A DNA stretch of 21,423 nucleotides from an uncultured Clostridium sp. (GCA_900543325.1 UQQU01000060.1:1-21423), one strand, 5' to 3'. Positions 1-7,670 are shown, counted from the first letter of the stretch. Notes: a model not told the origin generated them from the sequence alone. Made by a program: numbers and translations.

Positions 1-6
1 TTTTAA

Positions 7-567
7 TTTGCTTTTTTCTTAAGAAATTTTACCAAAATAATTTGCCGTATAACAAATAACGGATGCTTAGATACTGGTTTTTTAGCAACACCAATTTTAT
101 TAGATACATTATGTCAGTATGGATATAGAGAGGCAGCATACGATTTATTACTTCAAGAAAAGTGTCCATCATGGTTGTATCAAGTTAATCAAGGTGCAAC
201 AAGTATTTGGGAATCATGGCAAGCTATTTTAGAAGATGGGACAAGAACAATTACTTCATATAATCATTATTCTTTAGGAAGTGTACAAGATTTTATTGTA
301 AGAGAAATTGCAGGATTGAAAAAATCTGTTACTGAGAAGGCTACTTATATTATTGAGCCAGATTTTAATAGCCCATTTGAATATTGTAATTTATCATATG
401 AAACTCCTTATGGAGAGATAAAAATTCAATGGAATAAAAAGTTGGAAAATAAAAAAGTAAAATTGAATGTACCTATGGGTGTTAAAGTAAAGGTTAATTT
501 ATTAGATAATATATCAAAGGAACTTGGAAGTGGAGAATACAATGTAGAACAAATAAACAGTATGTAG
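7..567 (+). pseudogene. C-terminal remnant of alpha-L-rhamnosidase (GH78)
   Basis: The frame reads as the end of the (alpha/alpha)6 barrel and C-terminal beta domain of a GH78 alpha-L-rhamnosidase, which removes terminal L-rhamnose from plant glycans. Family hallmarks are GCLDTGFLATP (near 61-93), then PSWLYQVNQGATSIWESW (near 166-219); the Glu of the IWE motif corresponds, by family knowledge, to the likely catalytic base. A second family-like stretch, ITSYNHYSLGSVQDFI, follows. There is a TAA in frame at 4-6 and family similarity fades before about position 45, so the rest of a protein usually 700 to 1000 residues long is either broken off here or lies outside the window in another frame. 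No start codon with a ribosome site is present. The TAG stop sits inside a 25-bp tandem duplication. Family assignment is firm; whether the break is real depends on sequence left of the window. Confidence 0.75.
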
Positions 568-610
568 GATTATTAGAAATATATATATGTAGGATTATTA
601 GAAATATATA
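561..610 (+). repeat. Perfect 25-bp tandem duplication across a stop codon
   Basis: Positions 561-585 and 586-610 are identical 25-base units starting TATGTAGGATTATTAG and ending AAATATATA. The first copy contains the TAG stop (565-567) of the rhamnosidase remnant. It looks like a simple slippage or replication duplication. No function is claimed. Confidence 0.9.
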
Positions 611-716
611 TTTGAATAGGCTATATATTAGAGAAACTTATAATTTATTTAGATTTTCTTATTAGAGTTATGTAAACGTTAGTGATATAATTGAATTAAC
701 GGGAAGGTGATTATTT

Positions 717-1868
717 ATGAGAAAATATCCAGAAAAGTATTTGGAAATATTAAAGAATGAAACAATAGAAATAGAGAATAATGGAGTAAAAATAATAGTT
801 AAGCCAAGTCCAGGAGAAGAAAGAGAAGGATATTTGGATCCTTGTGAAAAAGCAATAATGGAAGGTCATTGGGCAAGTAAAACTGCTGATAACAATCAAC
901 AACAAAAAGAAGAAGCAAGTGTTGATGAAATTATTGATGGACAAGTACCAACATTAAATACAATAATTTCAATGATTAGAGATGGAATGGGATTTGCTAA
1001 CTATAACTTAAATACTGTTGAGATTTATACTAAATTTGAAACTATAACTGATAGTGGCAATGAAGTTGGGGTGTGGAGATATTATCCTAGACATTTAGAA
1101 AAGAAAAAAAATAACCCAGCTTTAGTATTCTTTCATGGTGGAGGATGGATTGGTGGAACTACTTATGTAGTAGAAAATTTTTGTAAGTTAATTGCGGAAA
1201 AAGCTAATTGTGTAGTATTCAATATAGATTATTCTTTAGCACCAGAAAAACCATATCCTAATGGATTAAATGATAATTATTGTGCAGTAAAGCATGTATA
1301 CGATAATGCCGAAAAATATAGGATAGATAAAACTAAAATTTCTGTTGCAGGGGATAGTGCTGGGGGAAACTATGCAGCATCAGTGTCTTTAAAGGCTAGA
1401 GATGAAGAAGTTCCTATGATTGCAATGCAAGTATTAATTTATCCAGCAGTAGCGATTGGAGATGTTTCAGTACAAGGTTATCAGTGGGCCGAAGATATGA
1501 TTAAGATAGCACCTGAATTAGAAGAGAAAGTTAGACCACTAACTGGATTGGGAAGGCCAAATAAAGAGTCAAATGATCCAATGGTAGGAAGTTATTTACC
1601 AAATTTTGATTTAATTAATGATCCATATGTTAGCCCAATGATTGCAAAATCACATTCTAATTTACCTAAAGCTATTTTAGTTGGAGCAGAATTTGATGGT
1701 CTTCGTATTCAAACTGAATTTTATGCAAAACAACTTCAAGATGCTGGGGTAGATGTAACTTGTTATAGATACAAGGGAATGACTCATGCATTTATTGATA
1801 AGTTAGGGTTTGTGCCACAAGCAGAAGATTTAGCAGATGTTATAGCTGAGGCTATTAAAAATATATAA
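717..1868 (+). CDS. Alpha/beta-hydrolase fold esterase, family IV (HSL-like)
   Basis: Predicted cytoplasmic carboxylesterase of the hormone-sensitive-lipase type, 383 residues. Visible motifs in order: oxyanion-hole HGGGW (140-144), nucleophile elbow GDSAGG with Ser214, the acid Asp327 in EFDG, and catalytic His357 in THAF. The N-terminal 100 residues are charged and not part of the core fold, longer than in most small family members. The ATG at 717 follows AAGGTGATT, a good ribosome site. It is a single-gene unit ending in a strong terminator (1881-1918). Its neighbours are sugar-degrading remnants, so removal of acetyl or other ester groups from plant glycans or glycosides is a reasonable guess, but the sequence does not show the substrate. 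The gene appears intact. Confidence 0.85.
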   Translation: MRKYPEKYLEILKNETIEIENNGVKIIVKPSPGEEREGYLDPCEKAIMEGHWASKTADNNQQQKEEASVDEIIDGQVPTLNTIISMIRDGMGFANYNLNTVEIYTKFETITDSGNEVGVWRYYPRHLEKKKNNPALVFFHGGGWIGGTTYVVENFCKLIAEKANCVVFNIDYSLAPEKPYPNGLNDNYCAVKHVYDNAEKYRIDKTKISVAGDSAGGNYAASVSLKARDEEVPMIAMQVLIYPAVAIGDVSVQGYQWAEDMIKIAPELEEKVRPLTGLGRPNKESNDPMVGSYLPNFDLINDPYVSPMIAKSHSNLPKAILVGAEFDGLRIQTEFYAKQLQDAGVDVTCYRYKGMTHAFIDKLGFVPQAEDLADVIAEAIKNI

Positions 1869-1880
1869 TATAATTTATAT

Positions 1881-1918
1881 AAAAAATAAGCTGGATACAT
1901 GTCTAGCTTATTTTTTTT
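1881..1918 (+). terminator. Intrinsic terminator after the esterase
   Basis: AAAATAAGCT pairs with AGCTTATTTT across a short loop centred on TACATG, with two more pairs (GA/TC) near the loop, and the right arm runs into eight T. It closes the esterase transcription unit. Confidence 0.85.
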
Positions 1919-1984
1919 ATAACTTATAAATAAAAATTTATTAATGGTTTTATATTAAATATTGAATTTAATATAAAAAAAGTA

Positions 1985-2015
1985 TTGACTTGGAGTTAAC
2001 TCTAACATGTAACAT
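1985..2015 (+). promoter_or_regulatory. MerR-type promoter with 19-bp spacer before the alcohol dehydrogenase
   Basis: A -35 TTGACT (1985-1990) is separated by 19 bases from a -10-like TAACAT (2010-2015). The over-long spacer carries the perfect palindrome GAGTTAACTC (1993-2002). A 19-bp spacer holding a dyad is the known signature of promoters activated by MerR-family regulators through DNA untwisting. No merR gene is in the window, so the regulator would act from elsewhere. The ribosome site and ATG of the broken dehydrogenase start about 40 bases downstream. Confidence 0.65.
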
Positions 2016-2062
2016 GGATATATGAGGAAGAATAAATATTATAAAAGTTTTAGGAGGAAATT

Positions 2063-3225
2063 ATGTTATTTGATTTTACGTATTACAACCCAACAAGAAT
2101 ACATTTTTGAAAGGACTCTTTAAAGAATTTAAAAGGAGAGCTCGGAAATTTTGGAGAAACAGTACTTTTAATGTATGGAAAGAATTCTATAAAAAAAATT
2201 GGATTATATGATGAAGTAATTAAGGTTTTAAATGAGAGTGGAAAAAAGTTGTAGAGCTTTCTGGAGTTATGTCAAACCCTACTTATAAGAAAGTATTAGA
2301 AGGTGGGGAGCTAGTACGTAACAATAAGGTAGACTTTATTTTAGCAGTTGGTGGAGGTTCAGTAATAGACTGTGCTAAGGCAATTTCAGTTTCTGCTTAT
2401 TGTGAAGGAGATGCTTTTAAAAGATATTGGATGAATTTTGAACCAATTACAAATAAAATTATACCTGTAGGATCAGTTTTAACAATGGTTGGTACAGGGT
2501 CAGAAATGAATGGTGGTTCTGTTATAACAAATGAAGAATTAAAGATTAAAAATGGGAGAGTTTATTCATCAGAGGTGTATCCAAAGTTCTCTATTTTAAA
2601 TCCAGAGTATACATTCTCAGTTCCACAATATCAAATGGTTAGTGGAATTTTTGATATTATATCTCATCTTATGGAGCAGTATTTTTCAGGAGATGATAAT
2701 AATACAACTGATTATGTAATTGAAGGACTACTTCGTTCTGTAATTGATAATGCAAGAGTTGCAATTAAGAATCCAGAAGATTATGAGGCAAGAAGTAATA
2801 TTATGTGGAGTGCAACACTTGCACTTAATACTATAGCGGGACTTTCAAAGACTCAAGATTGGGAAGTTCACATGATCGAACACCAATTAGGTGCATATAC
2901 AGATTGTGCTCATGGTATGGGGTTAGCGGCAATTTCTATTCCATATTATCGTTATATTTATTCTTATGGATTAGATAAGTTCGTAAGATTTGCGAAGAAT
3001 GTATGGAATGTATCAGAAGAAGGAAAGAGCAAGGATGATATTGCAAAAGAAGGGCTTTATTGTTTAGAGGCTTTTATTAAAGAGTGTGGAATGGTAACTT
3101 CACTTAGAGAACTTGGAGCAACCAAAGAGATGTTGCCACTTATTGCAAAATCTACGATACTTGGTGGTGGATATAAAAAACTTAATGCTGAAGAAATTTT
3201 AACAATTTTAGAAGAATGTTATTAA
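2063..3225 (+). pseudogene. Iron-containing alcohol dehydrogenase (butanol dehydrogenase-like), broken
   Basis: A group III Fe-dependent NAD(P)H alcohol dehydrogenase of the YqhD/BdhA type, which reduces aldehydes. ATG 2063 follows an ideal AGGAGG (2052-2057). Two lesions break it: TGA at 2108-2110 where the family reads FGKDS (GGA to TGA), and a one-base loss in the A-run 2242-2247 that sends the frame into TAG at 2252-2254. After adding one A the frame continues as VVELSGVMSNP into a 318-residue open frame. The intact ancestor would be about 387 residues, the normal family length. The nucleotide-binding GGGSVIDCAKA and the metal ligands are present: Asp and His in DIISHLMEQ, and two His 14 residues apart in the segment from WEVHMIEH to CAHG. 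Only the N-terminal part of the Rossmann domain is cut off, but this makes the enzyme very likely inactive. Confidence 0.85.
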
Positions 3226-3230
3226 AATAA

Positions 3231-3261
3231 TAGCAGTAATTCATATTATGAATGGCTGCTA
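3231..3261 (+). other. Imperfect hairpin after the alcohol dehydrogenase
   Basis: TAGCAG pairs with CTGCTA, and inside it ATTCAT pairs with ATGAAT around ATT, with two mismatches between the blocks. There is no T-run, so it is at most a weak terminator between the convergent dehydrogenase and aldo/keto reductase remnants. Confidence 0.4.
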
Positions 3262-3299
3262 ATTAACATTAAAAATGATAAATATTACTATGATTTATT

Positions 3300-4017
3300 C
3301 TAATCTAACATAGCTCTTTGATTTACAAACTGTACGAACATATAAACTGTATTTGGATCTTGGTGGTTAAAGAATAAACTATTTTTATTATCTAACTCTT
3401 TTATTGTATTCATATCATCATCAGATAGATTAAAGTCAAATATTGTGAAGTTTTCGTGCATTCTATTTGAATTAACAGATTTGGCTAATGCAACAACACC
3501 TCTTTGAGTTAACCATCTTAGAATTACCAGAGCAACACTTTTTTGATATTTATCAGCTATTTTCTTTAAAACTGGATTATTGAACATATCGTTTCTTCCT
3601 TCGCCAAATGGAGCCCATGCTTCAATTTGAACGTTATTTTTAATCATATTTTCTTGTGCTTCAATTTGTTGATTAAATGGATTTGTTTCAACTTGATTTA
3701 TTTGAGGTGTAATTTCATTAAAAGCACATATATCAGATAATCTATCAGGATAAAAATTACTTACACCAATTGCACGTAATTTCCCTTCTTTATATAAATC
3801 CTCTAGAGCGTGATAAGCTCCATAATAATCAGCAAATGGCTGATGTAGTAAAACTAAATCAAGATAATCTACCTTTAATTTTTTCATAGAATTAAGTACA
3901 GACTCTCTAGTTTTATCATAGCCATAGTTACTAATCCATACCTTAGTTGTAATAAATAATTCCTCACGTGGAACTCCACATTTTTCTATTGCATTTCCAA
4001 CAGCTTCTTCATTAAAT
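3300..4017 (-). pseudogene. Aldo/keto reductase, 5'-truncated remnant
   Basis: Reads as an aldo/keto reductase of the 2,5-diketo-gluconate reductase/YtbE group. The open frame continues upstream of the first internal Met (3887) through PREELFITTKVW and NEEAVGNAI to about 4017, where similarity ends. In the family the next residues upstream are the DTAxxY segment with catalytic Asp and Tyr. These and the first 45 to 50 residues are missing, while the tetrad Lys (TTKVW) and His (LLHQP) remain. The 3' part is complete, including AWAPFGEG and ALAKSVNSNRM of the NADPH site. The break abuts a GH1 remnant on the other strand, so one deletion removed the shared divergent promoter region and both 5' ends. 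No start or ribosome site remains, so it should not be made as a working enzyme. Confidence 0.85.
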
Positions 4018-4888
4018 ATAAATTGGACAAGAATATTTCTAAATGGAGATGAGTTAGAAGCAAATGAAGAAGGTTTAAAATTCTATGATAAGGTATTTGC
4101 AATTTGTTGCAAGTGCTAAAGCTGTTCAATTAGGTCATTCAATTAATCCAAGTTTTAAAATTGGATGTATAATAGCATTTGGAAAACAATATGCATATAC
4201 ATGTAGTCCAGAAGATGTATTATTAGCTCAACAACAAGAAGAGTTCTCTAATTATCTTTGTGGAGATGTTCAAGTAAGAGGAACATATTCAGGATTTGCT
4301 AAACGTTTCTTTAGAGAAAATAATATAGAAATTAAGATGGAGGAAGGAGACTTAGAAACTCTTAAGAAAGGAACAGTTGACTTCTATACATTTAGTTACT
4401 ATATGACAAGCTGTGTAAGTACTAATCCTGATGTTGAGACTACAGGTGGAAACTTATCAATAGGATTAAAAAATCCTTATTTAGAAGCAAGTGATTGGGG
4501 ATGGCAAATAGATCCTATAGGATTAAGAACAACTTTAAATGAAATATATAATAGATATCAAATTCCTATGATGGTTGTTGAAAATGGACTAGGTGCTATT
4601 GATACAGTTGAGGAAGATGGATCAATAAATGATGATTATAGAATCAATTACTTAAGAGCTTATATTGAGCAAATGAAAGAAGCAATTGATGATGGGGTTG
4701 AATTATGGGGATATACTCCATGGGGATGTATCGATTTAGTAAGTGTTGGTACTGGAGAAATGAAGAAGAGATATGGATTCATTTATGTTGATAAGCACAA
4801 TGATGGTACTGGAACTTTAGATAGATCAAGAAAGAAGAGCTTCTACTGGTATAAAAAAGTTATTAGTTCTAATGGTGAAGAACTATAA
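4018..4888 (+). pseudogene. 6-phospho-beta-glucosidase (GH1), remnant with two deletions
   Basis: GH1 family, 6-phospho-beta-glucosidase branch (BglA/AscB-like), which cleaves phosphorylated cellobiose-type sugars. It begins mid-gene with INWTRIFLNGDE (the family reads FRTSINWTRIFP), runs to EEGLKFYDKVF, then at about 4096-4103 jumps out of frame to QFVASAKAVQLGH, a segment normally about 90 to 100 residues further on. The remaining frame (4085-4888) is 267 residues against about 475 for the family. The lost part includes the TFNEI motif with the acid/base Glu; the nucleophile Glu in VVENGLG and the C-terminal GYTPWGCIDLVS are kept. With one catalytic residue and the N-terminus gone it cannot be active. 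The first part would stop at TAA 4117. Confidence 0.85.
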
Positions 4889-4908
4889 TATATAATAGTT
4901 ATTACTGT

Positions 4909-4961
4909 AAATAAAGAGTGTCTTGGAGATAAAACATAATTCTCTGAGACACTCTTTATTT
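4909..4961. terminator. Strong bidirectional terminator
   Basis: A stem of about 21 bp, AATAAAGAGTGTCT... against ...GAGACACTCTTTATT with two G.U pairs, closes a loop of 11 bases (4930-4940). A-rich left and T-rich right flanks let it serve both the GH1 remnant (plus) and the DUF2798 gene (minus). Confidence 0.85.
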
Positions 4962-4968
4962 AGCAATA

Positions 4969-5442
4969 TTATTTATAGGCTAATTTAACTGGAAACATCT
5001 TGTTAAATATAAATCTTACTATTGGAGATACAATAAGTAAATTTAATGGTAGAGCCATTATAAAGTTCCTTAATACACATAATGGATATAATTTTAAAGC
5101 ATCAATAGTAAAGCCAGATGAAACTATAGCACCAAATATAGACATAAATAAAACCATTCCAACTACCATACAAGATGAAATTGCAAGTATGATTTTAATT
5201 TGTTTAGTTTCTTTAGTAGGTTTTACTATTTTAAATGCTAGTGGTTTGGCAAGTTTTCCAACAATAAATATATCTAATAAAAGTGCAACTATAAAGCCAA
5301 GCCAAAAATCCTTTAATAAGTTATTTAATAAATTAGAATGAAAACCTTCATTTAATATAATATTATAAGTAGTCATACCTAAAACCATGAAAAAACACAT
5401 CATTAAAGTGAAAATAAATTTTTGAAATTTAGTTTGTCCCAT
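4969..5442 (-). CDS. DUF2798 family membrane protein
   Basis: A 157-residue hydrophobic protein with about four membrane segments, ending in the PLNLLIVSPIVRFIF type helix seen in DUF2798 proteins; each half has a similar pattern, suggesting an internal repeat of a two-helix unit. Its function is unknown. I place the start at ATG 5442, not further upstream, because AGGAGG lies directly before it (5449-5454) and the upstream alternative would run into the operator at 5477-5491. It is divergent from a MarR regulator with two identical operators between, so it is very likely the regulator's main target; MarR/DUF2798-type pairings suggest a stress- or compound-induced membrane protein, which is inference only. 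Confidence 0.75.
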   Translation of the reverse strand: MGQTKFQKFIFTLMMCFFMVLGMTTYNIILNEGFHSNLLNNLLKDFWLGFIVALLLDIFIVGKLAKPLAFKIVKPTKETKQIKIILAISSCMVVGMVLFMSIFGAIVSSGFTIDALKLYPLCVLRNFIMALPLNLLIVSPIVRFIFNKMFPVKLAYK

Positions 5443-5476
5443 AAAGATCCTCCTAGAATATAAATTAATTAATAAC

Positions 5477-5491
5477 GTCAACTAAGTTGAC
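5477..5491. promoter_or_regulatory. MarR operator 1
   Basis: Perfect inverted repeat GTCAACT-A-AGTTGAC, next to the DUF2798 gene. A minus-strand TTGACG -35-like element lies inside it, so bound repressor would block that promoter. The same 15-mer recurs at 5523-5537, 46 bp away centre to centre. Confidence 0.85.
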
Positions 5492-5522
5492 AAAGAAGAG
5501 TATAACAATAAAAAAAGAAATA

Positions 5523-5537
5523 GTCAACTAAGTTGAC
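5523..5537. promoter_or_regulatory. MarR operator 2
   Basis: Identical copy of the 15-bp inverted repeat GTCAACT-A-AGTTGAC on the marR side. It overlaps a plus-strand TTGACA -35-like hexamer (5533-5538), which suggests that the regulator represses its own gene. Confidence 0.85.
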
Positions 5538-5598
5538 ATTATATTAATATTAATAAGTAAGTATGATAGAATATAAGAAAAAAGTTTTGGGTGATTAA

Positions 5599-6012
5599 AT
5601 GATAAAAAAATTAAATATAATAGATTTAATAAGTGAAAAACATATTACTTTGAGACGAGAAGTAGAAGAGAGATGGAGCGAAAGTGGAGAAGAAGATATT
5701 ACTCATACTGAAGCAATGCTTTTAGCTAAGATAAATATGGGGAAAATTTCATTGGCAGAAGTGGCAAGACAGGCTAATGTATCAAGACAGGCAATGTATA
5801 AGTGTGCAAAAAAATTAGAAGTAAAGGGATATTTAGAGTTTATTGCTAGTGAAAGCAATCAAACATATACTTGTTTAACTGAAAAGGGAGTTTTATATTG
5901 TAAAAAAAGTAATGAGCTAAAAGATATAATTGAGGAAGAAATTACTCAAAAATTAGGTGAAGAAAATATGAAGTTAATAAAGAAATTACTGGAATGTGAA
6001 TGGATAAAATAG
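5599..6012 (+). CDS. MarR-family transcriptional regulator
   Basis: 137 residues with the winged helix-turn-helix of the MarR family: an N-terminal dimer helix with EERWSESGE, then TEAMLLAKI and the DNA-reading segment VARQANVSRQAMYKCAKKLEVKGYLEF (about residues 55-80), a wing around ASESNQTYTCLTEKG, and a C-terminal dimer helix. ATG 5599 follows GGGTGATTAA, a moderate ribosome site. Divergent from the DUF2798 membrane gene, with twin palindromes in the 156-bp gap that overlap promoter elements on both sides. It therefore probably represses both itself and the neighbour; the inducing ligand cannot be read from the sequence. The gene is intact and ends in a terminator (6039-6081). Confidence 0.85.
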   Translation: MIKKLNIIDLISEKHITLRREVEERWSESGEEDITHTEAMLLAKINMGKISLAEVARQANVSRQAMYKCAKKLEVKGYLEFIASESNQTYTCLTEKGVLYCKKSNELKDIIEEEITQKLGEENMKLIKKLLECEWIK

Positions 6013-6038
6013 AGTTTCCTCTAATATATATGGCAGAT

Positions 6039-6081
6039 AAAAAAAGAGCATCACTAAAGTTATTTAATGATGTTCTTTTTT
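6039..6081. terminator. Bidirectional terminator after marR
   Basis: AAAAAAGAGCATCA pairs with TGATGTTCTTTTTT around a loop of about 14 bases (6054-6067). It ends the marR transcript, and its right arm overlaps the stop codon of the LysR remnant read on the minus strand. Confidence 0.8.
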
Positions 6082-6240
6082 ATGTATGTTATTAATTAAA
6101 AAAATTTTAAAATCTTTTTCTACTTTTGAGAGATTCTTATCTTTTACATGTACCAAGCTTAAAGTGCTATAAATCTTTTTTGAAAGAGGATGGCATTTAG
6201 GAACAATTAGTTTATTAATTAACTCAAATGATGGAGCAGT
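6064..6240 (-). pseudogene. LysR-family regulator remnant
   Basis: A stretch of about 58 codons open on the minus strand, ending at TAA 6064-6066. It begins FELINKLIVPKCHPLSKK, the usual mid-ligand-domain segment of LysR regulators (near residue 170 of 290), and passes directly into LSLVHVKDKNLSKVEKDF, a segment normally close to the C-terminus. About 90 to 100 residues between them appear deleted, and the DNA-binding half is missing altogether. Its upstream end meets the rpoN remnant read in the other direction. Match is by motif recognition, so a profile search is the deciding test. Confidence 0.55.
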
Positions 6241-6323
6241 CTATAGATATTTTACAGCTGTCGATAAATAAATTAAAGGAATATGTTTATAAAGAGTTTG
6301 AGGAAAATCCAATATTAAATTAA
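6219..6323 (+). pseudogene. RNA polymerase sigma-54 (rpoN) N-terminal remnant
   Basis: The 34-codon frame LTQMMEQSIDILQLS followed by LKEYVYKEFEENPILN matches region I of sigma-54, the conserved activator-interacting segment near residues 10-50 (family pattern LTQxMxQSxxILQ...LxEYIxxExEENPxLE). It stops at TAA 6321-6323 exactly after this motif; no further rpoN sequence follows, while an intact factor has about 450 residues. There is no start codon with a ribosome site. It is a fragment, probably left by a deletion that also cut the adjacent LysR remnant. Family assignment is by eye but the motif is distinctive. Confidence 0.6.
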
Positions 6324-6385
6324 AAATGGAGAAGATTTTTATCAAAAAGAAAGAGAATATAAGATAAGCTTATAAGAAGTTATTT

Positions 6386-6419
6386 AAGGAGAGTATTTTA
6401 AGTACTCTCTTTATTTTTG
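6386..6419 (+). terminator. Terminator after the rpoN remnant
   Basis: GAGAGTA (6389-6395) pairs with TACTCTC (6403-6409), extended by three weaker pairs, and is followed by TTTATTTTT. It insulates araR from upstream transcription. About 60 bases between the rpoN remnant and this hairpin hold nothing recognisable. Confidence 0.8.
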
Positions 6420-6451
6420 TAATAATTTCAAAATTTGTATGGAAAAAAGTT

Positions 6452-6479
6452 TTGAAATAAGGTAAAATTAATTTAATAA
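6452..6479 (+). promoter_or_regulatory. Probable araR promoter
   Basis: TTGAAA (6452-6457) and TAATAA (6474-6479) are 16 bases apart. A start of transcription near 6486 would lie in the AraR box at 6485-6498. Elements are degenerate, so the exact placement is uncertain. Confidence 0.45.
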
Positions 6480-6484
6480 ATAGA

Positions 6485-6498
6485 ATTGTAAGTACAAT
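6485..6498. promoter_or_regulatory. AraR operator before araR
   Basis: ATTGTA-AG-TACAAT, a perfect 6+6 inverted repeat with a 2-bp centre, close to the known AraR core pattern TTGTACGTACAA of Firmicutes. It sits between the promoter and the araR ribosome site, which suggests autorepression. Confidence 0.75.
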
Positions 6499-6515
6499 AT
6501 GAGGTGAGGGATAAT

Positions 6516-7598
6516 ATGTCTGAGAAAACTATTAAATATATAGAAATATTTGAATATTATAGAGATAAAATATTAAGTGGAGAAATGAAGTATGGAGAAA
6601 GATTACCTACAGAACAGGAAATGGGAGAAATGTTTTCTGTAAGTAGACATACTGTTAGGCAATCTATATTAGAACTTGAAAAACAAGGATATATTTATAG
6701 GGAAAAAAGTAAGGGTGCTTTTGTTGATAAGCTAGATAAAGATAAAAAAAGTAAAAGTAAAATGATTATAGTAATAACAACCTATGTATCTGAATATATT
6801 TTTCCTTTTTTAATTAAAGGTATAGAAGAAGTATTAAGTAAAAATGGATATGACATACTTTTATTAAGTACAAATAATGAGAAAGAAAAAGAGAGAGAAC
6901 AATTAAAGAAATTATTAGAATACGATGTTGTTGGAGCTATAATAGAGCCTACAGCTAGTGCTTTAGGTAATACCAATATAGATTATTATAAAGAAATATC
7001 TAAAAATAATATTCCTTATTTAATGATTAATGCAGCTTATGATAAAGAAAAGCAGTCATATGTTTCTATAGATGATGAAAAAGGTGGATATAAAATTTGC
7101 AAGTATCTAATTCAATTAGGGCATAAAAAAATTGCGGGATTATTTAAGGAAGATGATATACAGGGTATAGAACGTAAAAAGGGATATTTAAAGGCTTTAG
7201 AAGAAAATAATATAGAAGTTGATAGTACAATTATTGGAAAGTTTAAAACCTTTGAAGAAGATTTCTATGTAGATGGATTTACAAAAAGTTTACTAAGTAA
7301 AAATGATAGACCCACAGCCATATTTTGTTATAATGATAGGGTTGCAATGAAAGTAATTAAGGTGGCAAAGGAGTTAGGAATAAGAATACCTGAGGATTTA
7401 TCTGTGGTAGGGTATGATAATGATGAGACTATATCAAATGCTTTAGATTGTGGAATAACAACAATTTCACACCCTAAGGAAGAATTAGGTAAAAAGGCTG
7501 CTGAAATGTTATTATCATTGATAAATAAAGAGCAAACAAAAGCAGATTATATATTTGAACCAGAAATAATTGTGAGAAATAGTACAAAAAGTATATAA
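6516..7598 (+). CDS. araR: AraR, arabinose-responsive repressor (GntR/LacI type)
   Basis: 360 residues with two parts. Residues about 1-72 form a GntR-type winged helix (YGERLPTEQEMGEMFSVSRH, then TVRQSILELEKQGYIYR). The rest is a LacI/GalR-type sugar-binding domain (SIDDEKGGYKICKYLIQLGH, IFCYNDRVAMKVIKVAKELG, DLSVVGYDND, TTISHPKEELGKKAAEML). This fusion is the hallmark of AraR, which releases its operators on binding L-arabinose. The ATG at 6516 is preferred over GTG 6504 because GAGGTGAGG (6501-6509) is then at normal ribosome-site spacing. AraR-like boxes lie before this gene, before the transporter remnant and before araD, so it should control the whole cluster. It is a single-gene unit with terminators on both sides and appears intact. 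Confidence 0.9.
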   Translation: MSEKTIKYIEIFEYYRDKILSGEMKYGERLPTEQEMGEMFSVSRHTVRQSILELEKQGYIYREKSKGAFVDKLDKDKKSKSKMIIVITTYVSEYIFPFLIKGIEEVLSKNGYDILLLSTNNEKEKEREQLKKLLEYDVVGAIIEPTASALGNTNIDYYKEISKNNIPYLMINAAYDKEKQSYVSIDDEKGGYKICKYLIQLGHKKIAGLFKEDDIQGIERKKGYLKALEENNIEVDSTIIGKFKTFEEDFYVDGFTKSLLSKNDRPTAIFCYNDRVAMKVIKVAKELGIRIPEDLSVVGYDNDETISNALDCGITTISHPKEELGKKAAEMLLSLINKEQTKADYIFEPEIIVRNSTKSI

Positions 7599-7607
7599 GA
7601 TATAATT

Positions 7608-7650
7608 AAAAAAAGAAATTAATATTTATTGATATTAATTTCTTTTTTTT
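7608..7650 (+). terminator. Terminator after araR
   Basis: An 18-bp perfect stem, AAAAAAAGAAATTAATAT against ATATTAATTTCTTTTTTT, around the loop TTATTG, running into T8. It separates araR from the catabolic operon. Confidence 0.85.
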
Positions 7651-7670
7651 ACATTAATTCAATAATAATA

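Noticed and set aside
672..685. TGTAAACGTTAGTG before the esterase as a cre site
   Set aside because: Only the left part fits the CcpA consensus; the last three positions do not, so it was not listed as a site.
5000..5341. Open frame of 113 codons on the plus strand opposite the DUF2798 gene
   Set aside because: It is the antisense of a recognisable membrane protein with its own ribosome site; no ribosome site or family likeness on the plus strand.
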